Source: Planctomycetota bacterium
Lineage (GTDB): Bacteria > Planctomycetota > Phycisphaerae > Sedimentisphaerales > UBA12454
Length of the DNA: 25,941 bases
NCBI GenBank assembly: GCA_018828825.1
Contig: JAHJUV010000029.1
Coordinates: 1 to 25,941, forward strand
Direction: 5' to 3'
The notes under the pieces are model-generated. The model ran no database searches. It saw only the letters and a list, made by a program, of their open reading frames with translations, and had not been told where the DNA came from. Position numbers and translations under genes: made by a program. Positions 16,601 through 21,315 of the stretch are shown one piece after another; positions within the stretch are counted from its first letter, which is position 1, and every line of letters begins with the position of its first letter.

Positions 16601-16665
16601 CAGTTCTTCATACTTCCTTTTTCGTTTCTTTCCATAAAATCATTCGAATTGCTAACCGTGGCCAT
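13615..16665 (-). CDS. nrdJ: Adenosylcobalamin-dependent (class II) ribonucleoside-diphosphate reductase
   Basis: A 1016-residue B12-dependent reductase making deoxyribonucleotides without needing oxygen. The N-terminal part holds YGAFNSPVWFNVG and ACFIQSV. The radical site NPCSE lies in NPCSEYMFIDDSACNLASLN, and LAPTGTIGFMMDCDTTGVEP marks the barrel. Next is a TSCPD domain (from about SLTHKFSVAGHEGYLTVGL to IPFAKSLIDYIFCWMGCEF), then a low-complexity linker rich in T, K and P. A cysteine-rich tail ends the protein (CDICG, then SCYKCFNCGNSMGC), which carries reducing electrons to the active site. The start is the ATG at 16665, preceded by GGAGG; an ATG five codons earlier overlaps that site and is less likely. 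Two NrdR boxes lie upstream, so it is probably repressed when dATP is plentiful. Confidence 0.96.
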   Translation of the reverse strand: MATVSNSNDFMERNEKGSMKNWQSPANSRPKGLKINQFFSTPAVHPFDQIEWETRQAKISGDGGEVIFEQNDVEVPASWSQLATKVVVSKYFYGDIETGNRENSVKQLVHRVCRTIADRGHKDGYFATQTDTENFYNELVWLCVNQYGAFNSPVWFNVGLKDVYGIEGSAHNWHWDLKQNKAVPCKSSYEYPQASACFIQSVKDTMEDIMNLATSEAMLFKHGSGTGTDLSTLRSSKEKLAGGGKPSGPLSFMRVYDQIAAVVKSGGKTRRAAKMQSLMITHPDVRDFITCKMEEEKKARALIKAGYGGQFNNEAYNSVMFQNANLSVRITDQFMQAVEKDEAWTTYEVTSGKPSEKYRANELMDLIAEATRLCGDPGLQYHSTINRWHTCPNAGEIHASNPCSEYMFIDDSACNLASLNLMKFRNDDGSFDVERLKTAIRIFIIAQEILVDNGSYPNAAITENSHNFRALGLGYANLGSLIMSLALPYDSDQARTMASAISAILTGTAYIASAEIAAIKGPFEKYHENAQSMLNVINMHRENCRNISEVHCPDYLLSDARDAWDQALDSGTKFGFRNAQATVLAPTGTIGFMMDCDTTGVEPDIALVKYKLLAGGGILKIVNRTVPMAIERLGYNAEDIKHICDDIDKDDTIETSKKLDKVHLPIFDCAFRPQKGSRSIHYMAHLKMMAAVQPFISGAISKTINMPKETTTEEVRSAYIEGWKMGLKAVAIYRDGSKLLQPVKTDEHKDDSKEETKPVAVAKPYRRRLPETRKSLTHKFSVAGHEGYLTVGLYDDGQPGELFITMAKEGSTVGGLMDVVGTCVSMALQYGVPLITLVDKFRHARFEPAGMTSNKNIPFAKSLIDYIFCWMGCEFIPGYAEKNTPNRSGSNPPDNKTTTTAKTLVEKTKDLAKKIAEAKAAQPKPKIKPIDNPDSLSHRHDKSRLADIADRAVAMVTGVVKGGNETQAEASAVQQFNAQFEHFQDDAPACDICGAITVRNGSCYKCFNCGNSMGCS

Positions 16666-16703
16666 TGTGCCTCCATACAAATACGCGCTTCCTTGCGGCT
16701 AAA

Positions 16704-16749
16704 ACACAATATATTGTAAATATTGGGGATAAACCACAATATATAGGTG
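16704..16749 (-). promoter_or_regulatory. Pair of NrdR boxes upstream of nrdJ
   Basis: Two copies of the NrdR operator (consensus ACACWATATATWGTGT), ACACAATATATTGTAA at 16704-16719 and CCACAATATATAGGTG at 16734-16749, are offset by 30 bases, about three helical turns. This is the classic tandem arrangement at ribonucleotide reductase genes. They lie between the candidate promoter and the nrdJ start, suited to blocking transcription. nrdR itself is not in the window. Confidence 0.88.
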
Positions 16750-16762
16750 GTTTCCTATATAA

Positions 16763-16794
16763 ATTATACTACGAATAGATAAAGGTTTTATCAA
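16763..16794 (-). promoter_or_regulatory. Candidate nrdJ promoter
   Basis: On the minus strand TTGATA (16794-16789) is followed after 17 bases by TAGTAT and after 20 by a perfect TATAAT (16768-16763). The overlapping -10 options leave the exact start uncertain (about 16756), but either would place the NrdR boxes just downstream of it. Confidence 0.45.
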
Positions 16795-16977
16795 CCCAAA
16801 AAAGGAAAAAATTATTAAAATTTTGTTAGTCCTTGTCGATTATGAACCTGCGAAAGAAAAATTATTTTATCTGCTCAAAATAAGTTGTCAAAGGACTGTT
16901 GCAGACGGATATATGTGTGGTATAGGGAGTCGAAAAGAATTGTTTTACGTCAGGTTTTCGGTTTAAAATAAAGGCCT

Positions 16978-18324
16978 ATGGCAAAAAAGGCTTTATCGGA
17001 CGTTTATGACAAGCTGCGCAGGACTATTAAGGAGTTTCCAGTAGCGCCAGGCCTGTATTTTATGAAGGACTCTAAAGGCACTGTCCTTTATATAGGCAAG
17101 GCCAAGAATTTGCGGTCGAGGGTTGCGAGCTATTTCCAGCCGTCGGCGGATATCGAATCAAGCCGCGGGCCGAGAATTGCCGAGATGCTTGCCAAAGTCG
17201 ATACGGTCGATTTTATTGAGACCAAAAACGAAGTTGACGCGGTTCTGCAGGAAGCAAGGCTGATAAAGGATGTTCGTCCGCCTTACAATGCTGATTTGAC
17301 CGATGACAAGACATTTCCCTATCTTGAAATTACGACCCGCGACCAGTTTCCAGGAGTTTATATAACCCGCAAGCCAAAAAATAAGAGCCGACTATTTGGC
17401 CCGTTCGCCAATGTCGGTGATTTGAGAGGGGCACTGGTTGTTTTGCAAAAGATATTTAAATTCCGTACCTGCCGGCTCGAGATTTCAGCTTCTGACGACA
17501 AACGGCGGTTTTTCAGGCCTTGTATCCTTTACAGCATTAAACAATGCACCGCTCCCTGCGCCGACAGGATAAGCAAAGCCGATTACAAAAAAACGATTAA
17601 CGACCTTATTAAATTTCTTAACTCCAAAAGGACAATGGTGTTAAGACAATTGCAAAAACAGATGGACCAGGCTTCTGCCGTCCGTGATTATGAAAAAGCG
17701 GCAATGTACCGCGACAGAATCCGCCTGATAGAAAACCTCGACAAGAGAGGTTCTGTTTCGGATGATGTCCAGCCGGAGGTTTTCGCAGTTGAGCCGACAG
17801 ATGCCCTTATGAAACTACAGCAGATTTTGCAAAGCGCTAATCCTGTCCGCGTAATTGAGGGTTTTGACATTGCTCATATAGCCGGCTCGGAAACGGTAGG
17901 TTCTCTTGTACGGTTTATAGATGGCAGACCTTTTAAAGCCGGTTACAGAAGATACAAAATAAAAACGGTTAAAGGTGTTGATGATTATGCCTGTTTAAAG
18001 GAGGTTTTATTAAGGCGGTATTACCACGCTGCGGCGGGGGAGGAGCTTTGGCCGGATTTGGTTTTAATTGACGGCGGAATAGGCCAGCTCCACGCAGCCG
18101 AGGACGCGTTTAAAGAGTTGAATGTCAAAACGCTGCTCCTTGTTTCGATTGCGAAAAGGGAGGAGATAATTTACATTGCCGGAAGCCCCGATAAATCGGG
18201 GTTAAAATTGCCCGCGACAAATCCCGCAAAGAAACTGCTGCAGTATGTTCGTGATGAAGCGCACCGTTTTGCCCAGCATTATCATCACATTTTGAGACGC
18301 AAAAAAATTATTGGCGAAAATTAA
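16978..18324 (+). CDS. uvrC: Compact excinuclease ABC subunit C
   Basis: UvrC makes both incisions in nucleotide excision repair. Present here: the GIY-YIG nuclease (GLYF at 25-28, LYIGKAKNLRSRV at 37-49), four cysteines C165, C182, C190 and C194 in the pattern of the UvrC metal cluster, the UVR helices that bind UvrB (about 223-256), and an RNase H-like nuclease with D297 (FDIAHIAG), D365 (LIDGG) and H429 (RDEAHRFA). At 448 residues it is far shorter than E. coli UvrC (610). About 100 residues between the UVR helices and FDIAH are missing, and the protein ends without the C-terminal helix-hairpin-helix domain. The frame is intact throughout. An REP-like palindrome is read in frame as SPDKSGL (about 403-409). 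ATG at 16978 follows a weak AAAGG site. Confidence 0.92.
   Translation: MAKKALSDVYDKLRRTIKEFPVAPGLYFMKDSKGTVLYIGKAKNLRSRVASYFQPSADIESSRGPRIAEMLAKVDTVDFIETKNEVDAVLQEARLIKDVRPPYNADLTDDKTFPYLEITTRDQFPGVYITRKPKNKSRLFGPFANVGDLRGALVVLQKIFKFRTCRLEISASDDKRRFFRPCILYSIKQCTAPCADRISKADYKKTINDLIKFLNSKRTMVLRQLQKQMDQASAVRDYEKAAMYRDRIRLIENLDKRGSVSDDVQPEVFAVEPTDALMKLQQILQSANPVRVIEGFDIAHIAGSETVGSLVRFIDGRPFKAGYRRYKIKTVKGVDDYACLKEVLLRRYYHAAAGEELWPDLVLIDGGIGQLHAAEDAFKELNVKTLLLVSIAKREEIIYIAGSPDKSGLKLPATNPAKKLLQYVRDEAHRFAQHYHHILRRKKIIGEN
18186..18201. repeat. REP-like palindrome inside the uvrC coding sequence
   Basis: CCCCGAT, AA, ATCGGGG form a perfect palindrome within uvrC. It shares the CCCGAT-WW-ATCGGG core with the intergenic copy at 4860-4877. 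It is translated in frame and replaces a loop just before the conserved LLQYVRDEAHRFA segment. Confidence 0.5.
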
Positions 18325-18368
18325 CCACGGATTGCGCGGATGACACGGAAAATTGAAACCACGAATGA

Positions 18369-18429
18369 ATCCCGTTAGAAATCACAAAGCATCGATATAT
18401 ATGATAGAAAAGAAGATTTCTAACGGGAT
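18369..18429. repeat. 61-bp inverted-repeat element inserted in a spacer repeat
   Basis: Perfect 15-bp terminal arms ATCCCGTTAGAAATC (18369-18383) and GATTTCTAACGGGAT (18415-18429) enclose 31 AT-rich bases. The flanks read CCACGAATGA before and GAACACGAATCT after; joined with one GA removed they give CCACGAATGAACACGAATCT, a repeated spacer motif I recall from other bacterial genomes. That suggests a small non-coding element inserted with a 2-bp GA duplication. It lies in the 156-base gap between uvrC and the first MNT gene. No transposase is present. Confidence 0.6.
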
Positions 18430-18480
18430 GAACACGAATCTAAAGATATTTAGCTGCTGCTTGAGACGGCGTGCCATATA

Positions 18481-18807
18481 CTAATTAACCGATACCGTTT
18501 GTCCTTCTGTCCGTGCGATTTCGATTATCGCACTCGACCGGTCATTTTGCCATTGCAGCCGACCGCAGGGTATAGGTTCAATTCTGCTGTCTATTCTTGC
18601 TGCAATCTGCCAGAGCTTCTTTATGTTGTCTCTGGTGATTACCTTGTCAAAGTCAGATGAGACCACAACTAAATCGATATCGCTGTATTGATTCGCTCTG
18701 CCGGTTGCATAAGAACCGAATATTACGCCGAAGCTAACAGGCAATCCTGTTTCGGATAATCTGTTTAGATATTTTCTAACACCTTCTATAGCCGTTTTAT
18801 GAACCAT
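18481..18807 (-). CDS. MNT-domain nucleotidyltransferase, MntA-type antitoxin
   Basis: A 108-residue minimal nucleotidyltransferase. The polymerase-beta-type active site reads GSYATGRANQYSDIDLVVVS, with G31-S32 and the metal-binding D43 and D45; the third acidic residue is probably the glutamate in SRIEPIPCG. In known MntA-HepT pairs such proteins neutralise the partner HEPN RNase by adding AMP groups to a tyrosine. The start overlaps the HEPN gene stop by 22 bases, so the two are translationally coupled, toxin first. Residue matches and context support an antitoxin role; the modification chemistry is family knowledge and is not shown here. Confidence 0.88.
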   Translation of the reverse strand: MVHKTAIEGVRKYLNRLSETGLPVSFGVIFGSYATGRANQYSDIDLVVVSSDFDKVITRDNIKKLWQIAARIDSRIEPIPCGRLQWQNDRSSAIIEIARTEGQTVSVN

Positions 18808-19166
18808 TGCAATGCCTCTTCTGTCTTTTGGATATAATCTTTTGCTTCTTCTATCGAAATAGGGGGGAGAAACGGAACAGGGTATCTGCCCTCAAGATTA
18901 AACTCGTTCATTTCAGCCATGAAGTCTATTTTGTCATCAGGCAGGCTTAATCCGGCAACTTCCGCTAATCTTATAAGATTGTGGATTTTAGGAGCGATTT
19001 TCCCAGTGGATTTGCAAATGTGGGATTTTGGAATTTTTTCCAACGACAGATGTGCAAAAAACAGACTGTGACGGATTTTATCGCCGCTTATAAGCTGTTT
19101 TGCAGCTTCCAAATCTTCGAGTGCACCGTTCTGCCAATAATTGATTTGTTCGACAATATCGACCAT
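18786..19166 (-). CDS. HEPN-domain protein, probable toxin of a HEPN-MNT pair
   Basis: A 126-residue all-alpha HEPN protein. It begins MVDIVEQINYWQNGALEDLE, the usual start of this family, and carries the R-x(4-6)-H RNase motif as R32 to H39 in IRHSLFFAHLSLEK, then PKIHNLIRLAEVAGL and FNLEGRYPVPFLPP. HEPN toxins cut RNA, often tRNA, when free of their antitoxin. The frame is open another 29 codons upstream to a TTG, but that part is not HEPN-like, so I chose the ATG at 19166; no Shine-Dalgarno is visible. The MNT gene overlaps its end and an XRE regulator gene ends 61 bases upstream, all on one strand, which suggests a three-gene unit. Confidence 0.85.
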   Translation of the reverse strand: MVDIVEQINYWQNGALEDLEAAKQLISGDKIRHSLFFAHLSLEKIPKSHICKSTGKIAPKIHNLIRLAEVAGLSLPDDKIDFMAEMNEFNLEGRYPVPFLPPISIEEAKDYIQKTEEALQWFIKRL

Positions 19167-19227
19167 ACAAAGGAGCGTAAACCAAATCCAGGCAATTTGC
19201 AATCCGAAAGGAAGAAAACTTGCCGGT

Positions 19228-19503
19228 TTATAGCTCTTTAAGTAGTCTCGCAAAAGCAGTTTTAGGGTCTATCCCACAGGCTTTTGACCAGATAATAAAC
19301 TCCGTAATATCGACCCTCCTATTGGCAGTTTCACAGTTGTAAATATAACTGTGTGGCTTATTTATGATTTCCCCCAGTTCTCTTTGTGTTAATCCTGCTT
19401 TTTCTCTCATTTCCTTAAGAAACGGGGGTAAAAGCCGGTACATCATATTATGTTGGGGTTTTGTTCCCATAATTTGAATTTTATAGAAGATTTTCCTTGG
19501 CAC
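19228..19503 (-). CDS. XRE-family helix-turn-helix regulator
   Basis: A 91-residue protein with an HTH_3 (Cro/CI-like) DNA-binding domain. FLKEMREKAGLTQRELGEII (28-47) holds the first helices, followed by the recognition region NKPHSYIYNCETANRRVDIT. There is no second domain. The start is uncertain: GTG at 19503 fits best with the -10-like element just upstream, and internal ATGs at 19470 and 19449 lack ribosome binding sites. It precedes the HEPN-MNT pair on the same strand and is divergent from the PEP-CTERM gene. An inverted repeat TTGGCA-N9-TGCCAA overlaps its start codon, so it may regulate itself. That is inference from position. Confidence 0.82.
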   Translation of the reverse strand: MPRKIFYKIQIMGTKPQHNMMYRLLPPFLKEMREKAGLTQRELGEIINKPHSYIYNCETANRRVDITEFIIWSKACGIDPKTAFARLLKEL

Positions 19504-19540
19504 GAGTTATATGCCAAAGTATAATAGGACAAATTTGGCA
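19497..19540 (+). promoter_or_regulatory. Divergent control region between XRE and PEP-CTERM genes
   Basis: On the plus strand TTGGCA (19497-19502) and a perfect TATAAT (19520-19525) are 17 bases apart, a strong promoter candidate for the PEP-CTERM transcript. On the minus strand TATTAT (19526-19521) could be the -10 of the XRE gene. An inverted repeat TTGGCA-N9-TGCCAA (19497-19517) overlaps the plus -35 box and the XRE start, and a third TTGGCA lies at 19535-19540. One regulator bound here could control both directions. Confidence 0.5.
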
Positions 19541-19577
19541 GGAAATTTATCATTAGCAAGATTTGGAGGAAGAAGAA

Positions 19578-19604
19578 ATGAAACACTTCAATAATTCATC
19601 TTAA
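19578..19604 (+). CDS. Possible 8-codon leader peptide upstream of the PEP-CTERM gene
   Basis: ATG with a strong GGAGG seven to thirteen bases upstream opens a frame MKHFNNSS then TAA. The local sequence (GGAGGAAGAAGAAATGAAA) closely resembles the true start of the PEP-CTERM gene (GGAAGGGAGAAGAAAATGAA), so it may be a duplicated gene start rather than a functional leader. It lies within the predicted leader transcript. Confidence 0.25.
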   Translation: MKHFNNSS

Positions 19605-19623
19605 ATGTGTTGCAGCAATATTT

Positions 19624-19696
19624 AGCCGCCGGTTTCACCGGCGGTTCGTCATTCCCGTGGAACTTGTCCTCGACCTTATCGGGGAACGGGAATCCA
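19624..19696 (+). repeat. GC-rich hairpin followed by an REP-like palindrome in the PEP-CTERM leader
   Basis: AGCCGCCGGT (19624-19633) pairs with ACCGGCGGTT (19637-19646) around TTC. Directly after it, CGTCATTCCCG (19647-19657) and CGGGAATCCA (19687-19696) form the ends of a second element of the widespread CGTCATTCCCG...CGGGAATCCA type; its interior holds CCTCGACCTTATCGGGG. There is no T-run after the first hairpin, so it is not a clear terminator. The pair separates the tiny leader ORF from the PEP-CTERM gene. Confidence 0.6.
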
Positions 19697-19727
19697 TATT
19701 TAACAATTTTTTGGAAGGGAGAAGAAA

Positions 19728-20423
19728 ATGAAAAAGAAATCAATTTTTGTGTTGGTATTCATAGGAGCTGTCTTATCAAGCCAGATGTCTTACGCAGGGA
19801 TGGTTTACTCCAACGATTTTGAAGGAAGTGTAGGATCGGAATGGTCAAGTACCACTACTGACATAACGCCAGGAACGCCTTCACACGCAGCTGATAAGTT
19901 TCTTGGGCAGTTCTGGGGTAGCGATACCGTGAGTCTGACACTCAATAACCTACCCTCGCATGCAGAGCTTACAGTGTCGTTTGATCTGTATATCATTCAA
20001 AGCTGGGATGGGAATAACGATGCGTATGGCCCTGATATCTGGGATTTAAGTGTCTCAGGTGGTCCAACACTCTTGCATACTACCTTTGCCAATTCCGTGG
20101 GCATTAGAACGCAGTCGTATCCTGACTCATATCCTAACGGGGATTATGAATCGCGTACAGGAGCGGCAGAGAACGACACACTCGGTTTTACTTATCACAG
20201 TGTTAGCTTTATAAGAGATTCGGTCTATCGTTTCTATGGCACAGAAAGCCTCACTTTCTCGCACTCTGGAAGTTCCGTTGTTCTGAATTTCTCCGGTAAT
20301 ATACATGATGTCTTTCCTAATCAAGAGAGTTGGGGTATAGATAACGTTCAGGTTACCCCCGAGCCTGCAACAATTCTTTTACTGACCCTCGGCGGGTTGG
20401 TATTAAGAAAAAATCGCAGATAA
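19728..20423 (+). CDS. PEP-CTERM sorted exported protein
   Basis: A 231-residue secreted protein. It has a Sec signal peptide (KKKSIFVLVFIGAVLSSQ, then MSYA-GM, cleavage near 24), a beta-rich middle that looks like a jelly-roll/lectin-type sandwich (VYSNDFEGSVGSEWSS; FDLYIIQSWDGNNDAYGPD; TGAAENDTLGFTYHS; ESWGIDNVQV), and a C-terminal PEP-CTERM tag: TPEPATILLLTLGGLVL followed by RKNRR. Such tags are recognised by exosortase, which moves the protein to the envelope or extracellular matrix; no exosortase gene is in the window. The ATG has GGGAG upstream. A strong terminator follows, so it is monocistronic. It sits between two toxin-antitoxin pairs. Ligand and role are unknown; similar domains recur in planctomycete PEP-CTERM proteins, which is recollection. 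Confidence 0.93.
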   Translation: MKKKSIFVLVFIGAVLSSQMSYAGMVYSNDFEGSVGSEWSSTTTDITPGTPSHAADKFLGQFWGSDTVSLTLNNLPSHAELTVSFDLYIIQSWDGNNDAYGPDIWDLSVSGGPTLLHTTFANSVGIRTQSYPDSYPNGDYESRTGAAENDTLGFTYHSVSFIRDSVYRFYGTESLTFSHSGSSVVLNFSGNIHDVFPNQESWGIDNVQVTPEPATILLLTLGGLVLRKNRR

Positions 20424-20440
20424 AAACAATCAATTTACAC

Positions 20441-20471
20441 AAGGCCGGGAGAAAAACACCCGGCCTTTTTT
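20441..20471 (+). terminator. Intrinsic terminator of the PEP-CTERM gene
   Basis: AAGGCCGGG (20441-20449) pairs with CCCGGCCTT (20459-20467) around a nine-base loop, followed by a run of six T (20466-20471). It lies 18 bases after the stop. The A-rich 5' side could let it act weakly for the minus-strand HEPN gene, which ends at 20485. Confidence 0.9.
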
Positions 20472-20484
20472 ATAAACCGGCTAA

Positions 20485-20829
20485 TTACAGTTGCTTGAGA
20501 CAATTTTTAGCTTGCGAAAGAAGCTCGCTAAGCTTGTTTTCAACAACATCCCATACAGTATCAGGATTAAGGCTGTCGTAGCCGTGGACAAGAACATTGC
20601 GAAATCCTATTATATTTCTATGCTCGGAAATCTTATCCGCGATTTGGGGGCTGACTCTGTCAAGCTGTGTTATAGCCTCGCCGATTATCTGCAATTCTCT
20701 TTCAACCGCTGAACGAAAAGCCCTGTCATTTTTGTAATCCTCGACCGTTTTTGACTTTGTAAAATCCAGCAGGAATTCACAACAGTTGATAATATCGTAA
20801 AGATATTTTCTCGGGTCACGAAACGGCAT
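20485..20829 (-). CDS. HepT-like HEPN RNase toxin (DUF86)
   Basis: A 114-residue DUF86/HepT protein starting MPFRDPRKYLYDIINCCEFL. The catalytic motif is R77-N-V-L-V-H82 with Y84 (RNVLVHGYD), the R-x4-H-x-Y signature in which the tyrosine is AMPylated by MntA in characterised pairs; ERELQIIGEAITQLD is also typical. The frame is open 26 codons further upstream, but the ATG at 20829 matches the family start and overlaps the MNT gene end by 14 bases. Gene order is antitoxin then toxin, opposite to the pair at 18481-19166, and the HEPN subtype differs, so the two pairs are not a recent duplication. Confidence 0.93.
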   Translation of the reverse strand: MPFRDPRKYLYDIINCCEFLLDFTKSKTVEDYKNDRAFRSAVERELQIIGEAITQLDRVSPQIADKISEHRNIIGFRNVLVHGYDSLNPDTVWDVVENKLSELLSQAKNCLKQL

Positions 20830-21127
20830 ATATTTTTTTCCTGGTTTGGTTAACCTGCTCAATAAAATAGGGATTTCTGAGACCATCCGGCTCGACAAGG
20901 TCAACATCTCTTCCGAAAAGAGTCACCAGTTCACGGCGCAAGGCAAAAAAGTTGTCGAAACGATTTTGTTTTATACCGCTGTCAAACCGCACAAGAAAAT
21001 CAATATCACTTGTTTCAGCATCAAATTTCTCCGTAGCAACAGAACCGAAAACATCAAGCTGGACAACGTGATATTTCCTGCAAAGCTCAATAAGTCTGTT
21101 TTTGTTTTTTTCTATGATAAAGGTCAT
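20816..21127 (-). CDS. MntA-type nucleotidyltransferase antitoxin
   Basis: A 103-residue nucleotidyltransferase-domain protein. Active site: FGSVATEKFDAETSDIDFLV with G28-S29, D41 and D43, and a third acidic position in FGRDVDLVEP (D74 or D76). The expected role is AMPylation and inactivation of the HepT partner encoded by the overlapping next gene. The ATG at 21127 is chosen because AGAGG lies eight bases upstream; the frame runs 11 codons further without homology. A strong promoter candidate at 21233-21260 gives a leader of about 100 bases. Gene order and motifs match known MntA-HepT operons. Confidence 0.92.
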   Translation of the reverse strand: MTFIIEKNKNRLIELCRKYHVVQLDVFGSVATEKFDAETSDIDFLVRFDSGIKQNRFDNFFALRRELVTLFGRDVDLVEPDGLRNPYFIEQVNQTRKKIYAVS

Positions 21128-21232
21128 AACATTTACCTCTTCTACTCCTGTTACCAACAAACAATATTATAAAATAACATCTTCATAAATGCCAATAAGC
21201 ACACTCAAGTTGCTGTCTTTCCCATATCTATT

Positions 21233-21266
21233 ATTGTAAACCATAAATCAGCCTTGTCAACCATAA
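21233..21266 (-). promoter_or_regulatory. Promoter of the second MNT-HEPN pair, built on a direct repeat
   Basis: On the minus strand a perfect TTGACA (21260-21255) and TACAAT (21238-21233) are separated by 16 bases. Each box lies in one copy of a near-identical direct repeat, TTATGGTTGACAA (21266-21254) and TTATGGTTTACAA (21246-21234), 20 bases apart. A dimer bound to the repeats would cover both boxes, as expected for toxin-antitoxin autoregulation. Confidence 0.6.
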
Positions 21267-21315
21267 CCGGCAACATTATTTTTTTGTTGTCTTCCTGTGG
21301 TTTGACTCTCTGTGG

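Noticed and set aside
19498..19515. TGGCACG...GC resembling a sigma54 promoter of PEP-CTERM genes
   Set aside because: The GG-to-GC distance is 12 bases rather than the required 10; the overlapping sigma70-type match is better.
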